A DNA stretch of 64,000 nt from Cryptomeria japonica. Its lineage: Eukaryota; Streptophyta; Pinopsida; Cupressales; Cupressaceae. Shown in pieces: positions 11,581-22,625 of this stretch (positions are counted from its first letter, which is position 1; every line of letters begins with the position of its first letter). The notes under the pieces were generated by a model. That model worked only from the letters and a program-made list of their open reading frames with translations. It ran no database searches and was not told the DNA's origin. The stretch covers positions 230,891,733 to 230,955,732 of the forward strand of contig NC_081414.1 of assembly GCF_030272615.1 (NCBI RefSeq), written 5' to 3'. A program made the translations under genes and the position numbers.

Positions 11581-12735
11581 GATGTGTCAGACAAGAAGGC
11601 TCTTGTCTCCCAGTTTGATAATTCCAATGAGTGGATCATTGACAGTGGTTGTTCTCACCATATGACTGGTGACAAGAGCAAGTTTCTATCCTTGGAGGAG
11701 TATGATGGGGGTGCAGTTTGCTTTGGCAATGATGCACCAAGCATGGTCAAAGGCAAAGGGTCCATCTCTCTAAATGGAAAGAGTAGTGCTGACAATGTGT
11801 ACTGGGTTGATGGTCTCGGACACAACCTTTTGAGTGTTGCCCGGCTGAATGATAGTGGCCTCACTCTGGAATTCAAGAATGGAGTTTGCAGAATCAAAGG
11901 AAAAGATGGTGAATTGGTGGCCACCGACATGCAGACCAAAGGTAACCTATTTCATTTGAATGCAAATATAAGTACATGTCTTATGGCTAAGTTTGATGAT
12001 AGTTGGATATGGCATAGGAGACTCTGCCATGTAAACTTTGATAACATTGTGAAGGCTAGTAAGATCAAGGTAGTTAGAGGGTTGTCAGTGCTAAGCAAAC
12101 TGGATAATACCTTGTGTAGAGAGTGTCAATTGGGGAAAATGTCTTCCTCAACCTTTAAAGGTAAATCTTTCACTGCTGACAACTTGCTTGATCTTGTGCA
12201 TACTGATTTGTGTGGTCCTATGAAAACTAGAAGTGTGGAGGGTGATAGGTACTTCATGATTCTCATTGATGACTACTCAAGAATGATGTGGGTCACATTC
12301 TTGAAAGACAAGTTTGAAGCCTTTGTGAAGTTCAAAGCTTTCAGAGAATTAGTGAAGAAGGAAAGCGGTAAAAGGATCAAGTGTCTCAGAATTGATCAAG
12401 GAGGGGAATTGACTTTCGGTGAATTCAACAAATATTGTGAAGAATTTGGCATCAAGAGGCAACTGTCTGCCCCCCGAACTCCACAACAAAATGGCCTAGC
12501 AGAGAGGAATAACAGGACTGTGGTTGAAGCAGCTAGAACCATGTTGATTCAAGGAAAGGTAGCTCACACCTTTTGGAGAGAAGTGGTGAGCACTGCAGTC
12601 TACACAATGAATCGGGTACTCATCAAGAAGGGTAAGGATAAAACTCCTTATGAGTACTGGACCGGTGAGACACATGTGGTTAGCTACTTTAGGGTGTTTG
12701 GTAGAAAATGTGACATCAAGAGGAGTGAACACTAG
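11581..12735 (+). pseudogene. pol: copia protease and integrase region
   Basis: This is in the same frame as gag. The aspartic protease motif is WIIDSGCSHHMTG, with DSG at 11641-11649. The GAG-pre-integrase zinc-binding segment has H at WHRRLCHV and C at CRECQLGK (about 12010-12140). The integrase catalytic triad is intact: D at 12205 in VHTDLCGP, D at 12394 in LRIDQGGEL and E at 12502 in AERNNR, a D-35-E spacing. The frame stops at TAG 12733-12735. The following codons ([14 protein letters not shown]) show that the integrase C-terminal part continues beyond it. Confidence 0.92.
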
Positions 12736-14682
12736 AGCAAATTTGATGCAAAATATGATGAGGGAATATTCCTAGGATATTCCACCAAGAGTAAAGCTCT
12801 CAAGTGTTTCAACAATAGGACTCAAATAATTATGGAAAGTATCAATGTGAGAGTTGATGAAACCTCTAAGAAACCGGAGGAAACCGACAGTGAGCAAGTT
12901 GTAAATGAGCTGGTTGCAACCTTCTGGGAACCGGTTGTCAGTCAACCAAGTACCAATAATAGTGTTCCTAAACCGGTGAATGACGATACTGATGAAGACG
13001 AGGATGAAGAGGAAAAGCAAGAAGAACTAGTCAAGACTATTCCTCAGTATGTCAAGCTAAATCATGATCCTAAGCAGATCATAGGAGATAAGGATGCAGG
13101 AATCCTTACAAGAAGAAAGATCAGAGAAAACTCATGTATGATCTCTGAATTTGAGCCTAAATCATTCAAAGAGGCTCATAAAGATGAAGACTGGATCAAG
13201 GCAATGGAAGAGGAACTTGACCAGATAGAGAAAAATGGTACATGGTCCTTGGTACCCAGACCGGAGCATAAAAATGTCATTGGCACCAAATGGGTGTTCA
13301 GAAACAAGCTGAATGAGGATGGCACAATGATTAGGAATAAAGCCAGATTGGTGTGCAAGGGATATGCTCAAGAAGAAGGAGAAGACTATGGAGAAACCTT
13401 TGCTCCTGTAGCCAGATTGGAAGGAGTTCGTATGCTTCTTGCATATGTAGCTTTTAAAGGCTTCAAAGTATATCAAATGGATGTAAAATCGGCATTCCTA
13501 AATGGTGTACTTGAAGAGGAGGTGTATATTGCCAGATGGGTTTTCCCTATCTGAAGATAGTGACATGGTATGTAGGCTACATAAAGCCTTATATGGTCTA
13601 AAGCAAGCACCTAGGGCATGGTATGAGCGTCTTCATTCCCATGTTGTGAAGATTGGATTTGAGAGAACAAGTGAAGATAGTAATATCTACTTGAAGTCTG
13701 AAGGAGATCAGATCCTGATCTGTGAGGTATTTGTTGATGACATTATCTTTGGTGGAGATGACAAGATGAGTCATGAGTTTGCTGATGAGATGAAGGAAGA
13801 GTTTGAGATGTCACTCATAGGGGAGATTAAGTTCTTCATTGGACTACAGATCCAACAGTTAAAGGATGGAATCTTTATCACTCAGTCCAAGTATGTCAAA
13901 GAGGTGTTGAAGACCTTTGGCATGGAAGATAGCAAACCGGTTGGTACACTAATGGTGACCGGTTGTAAACTATCCAAAGAGGATGACTCGGCATTGGTTG
14001 ATGAGAAGGAATACCAATCAATGATTGGTAAATTGCATTATGTAGTGCATAGCAGACCGGATATTGCACATGCAATTGGCATTACTGCAAGGTTCCATAA
14101 AGTCCAAGAGAATCCCACTTGGTTGCAGTCAAGCGAATTCTTAGGTATTTGAAGGGAACTGTTGACTATGGATTGTGATATCCATATAGCAAGGACTTCA
14201 ACTTGAAAGTGTTCACAGATGCTGATTGGGCTGGTAATGTAGATGACCGGAAGAGCACAACCGGTGGTGCATTCTTCCTTGGTGGTAGACTGGTCTCATG
14301 GATGAGTAAAAAGCAGAGTTGTATCTCTCAATCTACAGTGGAAGCGGAGTATGTTGCAGCTTTCATGAACTGCACTCAGACAATTTGGATGAAGCATGTA
14401 CTGAAAGGCTTCAAAATCCCTGTATCTGAACCGGTAAGTATATTCTGTGATAACACAAGTGCTATAAATATTTAAAAGAATCCGGTTTTACATTCTAGAA
14501 CCAAGCACTTTGAGCTTAAGTATCATTTCTTGAGGGAAAAGGTTCAAAACAAAGAGATTGCACTGGAGCATGTGTCCAGTAAGGAGCAGTTAGCAGACAT
14601 ATTCACCAAGCCTCTCCCAAAGACTACATTTACACACTTAAGAGGTGAATTAGGGGTACTGCCCCTTCTGAAGGTGAACTAA
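12736..14682 (+). pseudogene. pol: copia reverse transcriptase and RNase H region
   Basis: After the TAG the same frame runs on with [15 protein letters not shown] and an acidic linker, then [37 protein letters not shown] and [12 protein letters not shown] small deletion near 13530 shifts the frame (VYIARWVF), and RT continues with LYGLKQAPRAWYERL and the catalytic FVDD at 13730-13741. A second one-base-type shift near 14120 returns to the first frame. Stops follow at TGA 14176 and TAA 14473. RNase H shows DADWAG, STVEAEYVA, DNTSAI, TKHFELKYHFLRE and ADIFTKPLP. The polyprotein ends at TAA 14680-14682. Confidence 0.92.
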
Positions 14683-14915
14683 AGGTATATGCTCCACATC
14701 AGTCATGTATTGCATAGTCAAATCTTTCTTCAGGATTGATGTGTTGAAGGATGCTACTCCTCAGGGGGAGCGGCATACTGAAACAGGGAAGCTTGTGCCT
14801 CCACTTTGGCATTGTTGTCAAAAGGGGAGAAGATGTCAAGCAGAGAAGATATCTGCAGAAATTGGGGGAGAAAATGTGAAGCAAAGAGATATCTTTGTAT
14901 ATTACCATCAATGCC
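14683..14915 (+). other. 3' untranslated part with multiple PPT-like tracts
   Basis: Between the pol stop and the functional PPT there are three additional purine tracts resembling it: AGGGGGAG at 14763-14770, AAAAGGGGAGA at 14820-14830 and GGGGGAGAAAA at 14864-14874, spaced about 45-57 bp. The phrase TTTGGCATTGTTGTC precedes the second. Repeated PPTs in this position are described for Sireviruses. Confidence 0.75.
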
Positions 14916-14926
14916 AAAGGGGGAGA
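14916..14926 (+). other. Polypurine tract
   Basis: AAAGGGGGAGA ends one base before the 3' LTR. It is the plus-strand primer for reverse transcription and fixes the 3' LTR start. The same string is characteristic of Sirevirus elements. Confidence 0.9.
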
Positions 14927-14927
14927 T

Positions 14928-16409
14928 TGTTGGCATTATGTGAACCGGTATGTGGACATAATGACATTATATGTTGTCATTGATGTCAACATGTTGAAGA
15001 GGTATGAACCGGCATATGTGAGAACCGATATAACACTGTGAATCGACATATGGTTATGGGAACCGGCACATGGAAGCGTTGTATGACTACCGGTTGGTAG
15101 TCTCAACTTTAGGGTTTCCGGTTGAAGTGCTTCAAGCCTGTATGGCTCAACCTGTGACATTGTGTGATGAGTTAGCATTGAAATGAAGAACAAATCATGT
15201 TGCCACGTCAGCCTTGTGCATGTGAAGGATTTTGCATAAAGGAGATTGTTCCTATCTACCTCGGGAATGTGCGAAGTCTGTAAACGGTGATAACGTGTGA
15301 TGGGTTATCAGCCGCCATAAAATTGGTGGAAAACAAACGATGGAGAATGTCTTGAGATTGAATCAAGATTGTTGCATTCAATACAGTATGATCAACGATC
15401 AGGATTGAACTGTTTGAATTCCTTAACCTAACAGGTCTAGGGTTCAGGGTTTATGCTACTGGCCTGTCTGTTGTCCTATAAGGTCGATGTTGTGACTCTT
15501 TTAGAGGTTGTTGGCAAAAGTTGTGTGTGAGTATCCAAGAGAAGGGCTACATGATTCTTGCCAGACCAGAGGAGAGAATCGATACCTGCAGAGTGTAAGT
15601 GCAGAAGGTGAAGAGGAGCTTAAGAGGATCTACATTGGCATTGGGTGTTGTTACCAGATCATTGAAATACCTGTTGATCTCTAACCACCTCAACAGTTGG
15701 AAAATCCCCTAACAGGGTAGCCTTAACCGGCTTGCTGTAAATCCCTTAACAGGGTAACTCAAAGTTATTGAGATCTGGAAAGCTAGAGAGATCTGGAAAT
15801 CCTTTAGCTATTGAGTTCTTGAAATCCTCTAACAAGGCACCCCTAATAGGGTTTAACCCTTAACCGGGTGATCTCTAACAGGATCGGTTCCTAGCAGAAC
15901 CTTTTGTAATGTCTTTAACTGGACAAGGTTTCTAACAGAGAGGACTTCCAAAGAGTTCAACAATAAGCTTGTGGGTATTCATCCCCATCATGGTTTTTCC
16001 CAGTTGGGTTTCCACGTGAAAAATATGTGTGTCATATGTGATGTTTTTATCTTGTGATGCTTTGTTATTGCCTATTAAGCATATGATGGTTCTGTGTTTT
16101 ATGCCTGTCAATAAAACATGTTGAACTAGCTATTGTGAAGATATGATGATAGATTACCTGTTCATGCATAAGGGTGACATGGTAGTGTAGTTTTGAGTTG
16201 AGTGGAAAACTCAGTAAGTAATCGGTTTATGATTGTTTTAGTTGTTCTGGGTTTTATCGGTTGCACTCTGTTTCAAACCGGTGTCACTGTTTGCCAATCA
16301 TTTGGAGTAATTGTTGTTGAATCGGTTTAGGATTGTATTTTGTCTGTACTGATTCACCCCCCCCCTCTCAGTACCAGTTTGGTACTATTTTCTCGTCATT
16401 GAGTTATTA
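14928..16409 (+). repeat. 3' LTR of the Sirevirus-like copia element
   Basis: The LTR is 1482 bp, begins TGTTGG, and ends TTA where the 5' copy has TCA, so the terminal CA has mutated to TA. It lacks a 24-bp segment found in the 5' LTR near 9960 and has a C9 rather than a C10 tract. AATAAA lies at 16110-16115. The next five bases, GTTAT, complete the target duplication. Confidence 0.93.
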
Positions 16410-16414
16410 GTTAT

Positions 16415-16825
16415 CATTACAAAGCTACAATTATCAAGTAGGTAGGATCCATAACCCTTGTAAAAACTATATGAGGAATTTTTTTGGTGTGTAATATATA
16501 TATTACAAGGTCCAACATATGTGATGTATGATATCAAACCCCCTATAGTATCACAAAGAAAAAGGTATACTTTGAATACGTGTAATTAGTATTTGAATTT
16601 GGATTTAAATTCTTAAAACATCATTTCTTGTTGTATTTTAGTATTAGAGTTAACTAACTCTAGTGATTTACAACTCATTTTGAATCTCAATGCTAAAGAA
16701 GGATGATAGTTATGAAAACCCTTTATTTCTACATGCAAATTTTGATAAATGTGTCCTGACATAGTAGGATATATATATAAAATAAGTTTTAAATACATAC
16801 CTCTTCAACCATGGGCAAGGATCAT
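16415..16825. other. Spacer between two copia elements
   Basis: About 0.4 kb of AT-rich sequence with a short TA-rich palindrome (TAATATATATATTA near 16492). No gene is recognised. Confidence 0.4.
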
Positions 16826-16830
16826 AGATT

Positions 16831-17726
16831 TGTTAGTTTTAGCAATCAAATTAGCAGTATAGAACAGAAAATCAGAATGTAAAGTAAATCATACACATAA
16901 CACACATGTGCCCTGGGAAAACCTCCCTCTTGGAGGTGAAAAACCCAACAACAATTATTAGATATTGATTAGGTGATAACCAATTGAATTTACAATGAGC
17001 TTCACACTTGAAGCTAATAACACAATAATCTAGAACATACAACTGTGATAAACTTATCTGAAGTACTGATGTCGCTATCACACAAAGGATGACAAACTGA
17101 AGTTTGGTTCACTGTCACAATGATGATGTTTGCTAATCAGATTGTAGTCCTTCAAGGGTGATCACTGTGCTTCTAATCAAGTTCATTGTGCCATCAATCA
17201 AGTTCGTTGTCTTTAGATTATGTTCATTGATCTTCCAATCAAATTGCTGACTTCTAATACTTATTTGTTGTCCTTTAGATATGGTCATTGTCTTCTAAAT
17301 GAGATTCGTTGATCACTAAAGATAATTCGCTACTTGAAGAAGATAGAGTATATTCATTGAATGTGTGTTAGAACAATGAAGTTTACATTACATATGTATG
17401 TGACACTGGCCCTCCAAATTGCCTTACGTTAGCCTTGTCAATATTACCGCCAAGAAGAATAGGTCTAGGTTAAATACACATCACACAATGAATAGGTCTT
17501 GCCCCATAACCATTATAAGTTACATAAGTTGAGCGCCCAAATAGGGTCTGCCAATTAACATTCACAAGTTACCTTTATATCTATGTGGGCCCAGCCCAAT
17601 TACAAGCTATCCAAATTGGGGCTTAGCCCTAAACATTAATCAAATTTATCAATACAATTAATTTTAAGGCCAAGGGCCACAGTAAAATTAACTACGCTAG
17701 GGATTCGACCTAGCTACATTTCAACA
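16831..17726 (-). repeat. 3' LTR (minus-strand sense) of the second copia element
   Basis: The LTR is 896 bp. On the plus strand it begins TGTTAGTTTTAGCAATC and ends CATTTCAACA, so it has TG and CA ends on both strands. It contains the reverse complement of the copia block GGGTTTTTCACC and GGTTTTCCCAGG near 16910-16950. Confidence 0.9.
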
Positions 17727-17735
17727 CTCCCTCTT
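17727..17735 (-). other. Polypurine tract of the second copia element
   Basis: Read on the minus strand, AAGAGGGAG abuts the LTR start TGTTGAAATG. It fixes the element's orientation. Confidence 0.75.
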
Positions 17736-17775
17736 AGCTAGGGAGGATCCCTTGAATAATCAAGTTACAACGTGA

Positions 17776-17950
17776 CCATGCTTCATGGACTCTTTCCATG
17801 ATATCCATCATGCATTCCCACAGAGGATGGTTCCAAGATACATCATGGATTCCTTCCATGATATTCATCATGCATGCCCGCAGAGGATGAATTCAATATA
17901 CATCATGGACTCCTTCCATGATACCCATCATGCATACCCGTAGATGATGG
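17776..17950. repeat. Tandem array, three units of exactly 60 bp
   Basis: The block TTCCATGAT(A/G).CCATCATGCAT, then CCC.CAGAGGATGG, recurs with a 60-bp period (the CAGAGGATG-type core starts at 17821, 17881 and 17941). Copies differ at a few positions. It lies between the pol remnant and the PPT, a position that would be 3' untranslated in the element RNA. Confidence 0.85.
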
Positions 17951-17952
17951 AT

Positions 17953-18160
17953 CCACCTTGCATTGCCCGCAGAGGGTGGAAGAGGTCTTTTACCTCAACT
18001 TCTCCCAGAGAAGAATACAACACCACCTTTCATTGCCCATAGAGGGTGGAAGAGGTCTTTCACCTGAACTTCTCCTTGAGAAGGATCCAATGTAACTTGA
18101 CATTCCCCGCAGAGGGTGACTCCACCTTGCATTGCCTGCAGAGGGTGGAAGATGCAACTT
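17953..18160. repeat. Tandem array, units of about 70 bp
   Basis: CCACCTTGCATTGCCCGCAG with AGAGGGTGGAAGAGGTCTTT recurs; AGAGGGTG starts at 17971, 18041 and 18111 (70-bp period) and once more at 18140 as a partial unit. It shares the core GCCCGCAGAGG with the 60-bp array next to it, so the two arrays are probably related. Confidence 0.8.
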
Positions 18161-18214
18161 AGTGTATCACTGGGACTGAGACTCCCTCTCAGCCAAAGCT
18201 GTGTTCTCAACAAC

Positions 18215-18910
18215 TCCGTCTCTCTCTGAAGTATTCAAACTTCACACGAGCTAGAGGCTTGGTGAGAACATCTGCAATCTTCTCATCAATGCTGACATAT
18301 TTCAGCTGAATGGCACCTCTCTATACTATATCACAAATATAGTGATAATGAGTTTCCACTTGTTTTGACCTATCATGAAACATGGGATTAGTAGTCATCT
18401 TAATACAAATATGATTATCACAATGAATGAGAGTGGGTTCCCAAGGTTGTCTGAACAACCCAACAAGAAGCTTGTGAAGCCACACTGCTTCTCTTGACAC
18501 CACACTTGATGCAATGTACTAAGTTTCTGCAATACTTAATGTAACTGAGGACTATTTCCTGCTGGCCCAGGAGATAACAACAAAACCCAAACTTAATCAA
18601 ATTCTTGAAGTGATCTTCCTATCGGTTATACTTCCTGCCCAATCATAATTAGAGTAGTCTTCCAAGGTGATGACAGTGTTGATTGGATACTTCAACCTGT
18701 AGCCAACTACGCCTCACAAATATCTCAGAATATGCTTGGCTACAACAAGATGAACATGCTTCGGTTTGTTCACGAACTGGCTGAGGGCATTCACTACATA
18801 ACAAATATCTGGTCTAGTGTTAACTAGATACATCAAGGATCCAATCAACTATCTGTACTCCGATGGATCTGCAAAACCAAAGTTAGCTGTAGAAACACTG
18901 CAATCCATTA
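18215..18910 (-). pseudogene. pol: copia RT C-terminus and RNase H remnant
   Basis: Read on the minus strand from 18910: IGSLMYLVNTRPDICYVVNAL, FVNKPKHVHLVVAKHILRYL and a degraded DWAGS..DRK segment. Then in the frame of 18503-18321 come SREAVWLHKLLVGLF, IHCDNHICIK, NPMFHDRSKQVETHYHYI and, beyond a stop, IADVLTKPLARVKFEYFRE. These are the conserved blocks of copia RNase H. At least one frame change and several stops are present. RT upstream of the final motifs is missing. Confidence 0.88.
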
Positions 18911-21042
18911 TTCAAGATATCAATTCATTGGATCCTTGGAATAATTTTAACTCTAGAGAGTAATGCATTAGGTCTAGTTTTATTCCAAATTCTAAAACTA
19001 GCTCTTTCTAGTTAGAAATCATATGTAAATTAGAGTTAGCATTTCAACATTAAACCGATAGGATCAACACCATGCTTACAAGATCCTAAGCTTATAAGAA
19101 TCCTTAATAGAAAGCAATGACAACCAGATCTTATGAAGATTACATAATACAAGAGTCCACTAAGGAAAGCAACCATCATAAGTTTTCATGTCAAAATGAG
19201 AAATGTTGATTTTTCTTTTCTCTTACTTTCACTTTCTACAAAAAGGACCCATAGCACAATCATTATGAACATGGCATACCTTCAACCATCTTCTCAAGTG
19301 AAGGAATGAGCTGAAAGCTTGCATAGGCTCTCATGTCTATTCCCAAGCTCCCTCTGAAGCTTGAAGCATAATAGTTCAAGACTATCTTGAAGAGAAACAT
19401 CAATCAAACATGATTCAACATCCCAATAGAGTGAATTAATAATAACATGAAAATTCATGAACATGATTTAAATATAAGAGAACTTATCTCTTTATTGGCT
19501 AGACTCCCACACAATCCACCAACATTCTTAAGTTGTTCCATTTTCAAGCCCATAGATCTCTTATGGTTGTGTGGCCTTTGGCCCTTTCCATCACATATCA
19601 TCTACCTTCAGCTCAGTGACGACATATTGGAGTTACATGCAAGGCTCGCTTGGAACTTCACCCTTCAACCCTAAGAATTGCCTTAATTCAAATTTGGTGG
19701 CTCTCTAGTCATCAATTGCTCTTCCTAAATGAGATCGATGTGATATAATATGATCAATTCAAAAACTACACAACATACTGTAAATTGTTGAACAAATAAC
19801 AATAAGATAACCATGCATGTGCAAAGAACTGAAAAAATGTCATATGTTGATCACATCTGATCATATTTTTGTATGCAAAAATAATGACCATTCAGAAGAA
19901 CTAAAACAAGTGTAAGCCAAGTTGTCTTTCCAGCCAATGCGTAAAACTAGTCAGAAGGAATACAAGATAATTATGTAAGCACCGACCACTCAATTGAAGA
20001 GACACATTGTATAGTTGAGCACAAACATATGATTAATAAATACCAAAAAGAATTGAGGCCACAAAATCTCCATGGTGGGGGTGCCTACATCATTCTAACT
20101 GAATAATGTTTGTTCAATAGGTTAGATACTTTTATTCTGCATTGTTCCTAGGTTTCATCATCAAGAAGTTGGACAAAGTCTCAAGTATATTCTACTTTAA
20201 TGAAAAGAAAGTAGAAACTAATCAAGCATTACTATTTAATAAATGTTTACTTCAAAATGTAATAGGGAGTGTTCCCCATACAAACTAGATACCAAGCATA
20301 TGTGCCACGATGAATGAAGAAGAATAGACCACTATATATTATATGTTTCCAACTTTATGATATATTCAGATCACCGCATCAAAGCATCATCAATATTCAG
20401 ATCATCATTGATATTTGGATCATTACATATTCCTCATAGAAAATCACGGATTTGAGAATAATGTTGAGGTATGCATACTTAGAATAGAGAATAACCAAAT
20501 ACCAACTTCCATAACTCGAACTAGCTTGGAACAAATTCTTAACACAAAGACAAATCTCGAACTAGGGTGATAGTCACAAACCCTAGGATGACAGTTATAC
20601 AAACCCTTAATAAAATACAAGGAATACTAGGGTTTGAATCTAGAAGAATGCAAATGCACAAAACCAACATATCTTTGATGAGATAGTTAACAAACAAGAA
20701 AACCTCATGTTCTAGTTAAGACCCCAAACTAGGGTTACAACTAAAAGAACTAATACCAATAAAGAAAACAGATACAAATCTTCAAACTAAGCGAGCCCTT
20801 CTTAACAGAAGTAAACAAGAGAGAGTAGAGGAATAAGGACACATGTATTCTAAGATTTTATTTGAAGCCTTCATACTCTTGTTACAACCCCATAGATGCC
20901 CTCAATCTTCAAGCTGTTATGTTGTTGTAGAACTATCTGATACAATCGATTCCCAATCATTCACGCTAAACTTCTTCAACCCTAGTCTGCAAAAAGAATA
21001 CATGATCTACCTTCAAGTTGTTAGGCTTTATAGAAGGAACTT
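18911..21042. other. Interior of the second copia element without recognisable coding
   Basis: An autonomous element would have gag, protease, integrase and the RT core here, yet I find no zinc knuckle, DSG, D-D-E or RT block on either strand. The longest plus-strand open frame (19447-19674) has no known motif. Close to the PBS, the antisense of 20760-21040 probably represents the leader. Confidence 0.55.
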
Positions 21043-21054
21043 GCTCTGATACCA
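21043..21054 (-). other. Primer-binding site of the second copia element
   Basis: On the minus strand TGGTATCAGAGC directly abuts the LTR, with no spacer. It is the initiator tRNA-Met type and confirms minus-strand orientation. Confidence 0.93.
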
Positions 21055-21930
21055 TGTTAGTTTTAGCAATCATATTAGCAGTATAGAACAGAAAATCAGA
21101 ATGTAAAGTAAATCATACACATAACACACATGTACCCTGGGAAAACCTCCCTGTTGGAGGTGAAAAACCCAACAACAATTCTCAGATCTTGATTAGGCGA
21201 TAACCAATTGAATTTACAATGAACTGCACACTTGAAGCTAACAACACAGTAACCTAGAACATACAACAGTAATAAAATTATCTGAAGTACTGATGTTTCT
21301 ATCACACAAAGGATGATAGACTGAAGTTCGGTTCACTGTCACAGTGATGATGTTCGTTGACTAGATTGCAGTCCTTCAAGGGTGATCATTGTGCATCTCA
21401 TCAAGTTTGTTGTCTTTAGATTATGTTCACTGATATTCCAATCAAGTTGTTGACTTCTAATACTGATTCATTGTCCTTTAGATATGGTCGATGTCTTCTA
21501 AATGAGATTCGTTGATCACTGAAGATAATTCGCTACTTGAAGAAGATAGAGGATATTCGTTGAATGTGTGTTAGAACAATGAAGTTTACATTACATATAT
21601 ATATGTGACACTAGCCCTCCAAATTGCCTTAGGCCAGCCTTGTCAATATTCCTGCCAAGAAGAATAGGTCGAGATTTAGTACACGTTACACAATGAATAG
21701 GTCTTGCCCCATAACCATTATAAGTTACATAAGTTGAGCGCCCAAATAGGGCCTGCCCTTAACATTCACAAGTTACATTTATATCTATTTGGGCCCAACC
21801 CAATTACAAGCTATCCAAATTGGGGCTCAACACTAAACATTAATCAATTATATCAATACAATTAATTTTAAGGCCAAGCGCCACATTAAAATTAACTACG
21901 CTAGGGATTCGACCTAGATACATTTCAACA
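21055..21930 (-). repeat. 5' LTR (minus-strand sense) of the second copia element
   Basis: The LTR is 876 bp and aligns throughout with 16831-17726, with small indels. It starts TGTTAGTTTTAGCAATC and ends CATTTCAACA on the plus strand. The reverse complement of the copia U5-like block lies near 21135-21170. Confidence 0.9.
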
Positions 21931-21935
21931 AGATC

Positions 21936-22625
21936 TACAAGGGTTACCTTTTGTGAGATTCCTAAAAAATAATTGTGATTTATTTTAGTATAGTGGTTTA
22001 TTTTTAAAGATGCATGAAAGTATAATCATGTAGAATACATTTGGTTTTCTTTATGTAGTTGGAATTTCTTATTTAAAGGTCAACACAATTGCTTAGATTC
22101 AAGAAACTCATTGAATCCATAAAGAAGCTTATTTTGTATTAGTTAGCATTTCACCATTAGGGTGTATGTATGGTTGTGGAGAGAAATACAATTATTCATC
22201 ATTCTACATGAGAGTTCTACATAGCAAAGATGATTGTTTTATTTGGTGGTTAACATTTAACTCTCATAGTAATTGAAAAAAACATTGAAAGTACTTTCAA
22301 CAAACTCTAGATAGTGAGTTATCTCTTCCTTACCAACCCTATGATTATAAAGTGTAAAAAAAATTCTCATGAGGGTTATAGTCTACTAAGAAAGAGAGAC
22401 ATGTTGTGAAACAAGGTAGAATAGTCAACATCATTTGAGAACAACCATATTATCAACACTAAATTGCATCCTAAGACTACTACAACAACAATAAGATAGT
22501 GAACTTTGGAGCAAGGTTATTTAGGGAAATATGGTTGAACTAGATGAGTGCTCTAAGTTAAAAAATAATGGCACTCTGAAGCAAGGATATTAAGGAAAAT
22601 TTGGACTCTTATGTGGAGGGAATGA
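21936..22625. other. No feature recognised
   Basis: AT-rich sequence with stops in all frames and no element end that I can identify. Confidence 0.4.

Larger units (their letters stand above)
9014..16414 (+). mobile_element. Complete Sirevirus-like Ty1/copia retrotransposon, inactive
   Basis: All structural parts are present. They are TSD GTTAT (9014-9018 and 16410-16414), 5' LTR 9019-10525, PBS 10528-10539, gag-pol 10597-14682, PPT 14916-14926 and 3' LTR 14928-16409. Domain order gag, protease, integrase, RT, RNase H is that of Ty1/copia. Assignment to the Sirevirus (SIRE/Maximus) lineage rests on the terminal poly-C tract plus CTCT in the LTR, several extra PPT-like tracts before the 3' LTR, and the post-integrase block [15 protein letters not shown]. 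Over the first 400 bp the LTRs differ by roughly 7 percent (hand count), almost all transitions, so the insertion is old. Five stops and two frameshifts make it incapable of autonomous movement. Confidence 0.93.
16826..21935 (-). mobile_element. Second Ty1/copia-type element, minus strand, internally depleted
   Basis: Two LTRs (16831-17726 and 21055-21930) enclose a 3.3-kb interior. On the minus strand the order is LTR, PBS (21054 to 21043), about 2.1 kb without recognisable coding, an RT end and RNase H remnant (18910 to 18215), two tandem arrays, PPT (17735 to 17727) and LTR. Flanks are AGATT (16826-16830) and AGATC (21931-21935), a one-mismatch 5-bp target duplication. The LTRs differ by roughly 9 percent over about 330 bp (hand count). 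Gag, protease, integrase and most of RT are absent or unrecognisable, so it is either heavily deleted or a non-autonomous member. Confidence 0.88.

Noticed and set aside
11196-11939. Minus-strand open frames inside the copia gag-pol
   Set aside because: They are shadows of the plus-strand coding frame, which carries all the conserved motifs.
21901-21915. Pol III B-box-like GGTCGAATCC (minus strand) inside the second copia LTR
   Set aside because: It lacks one base of the consensus, has no A box at proper distance, and is part of the LTR in both copies.
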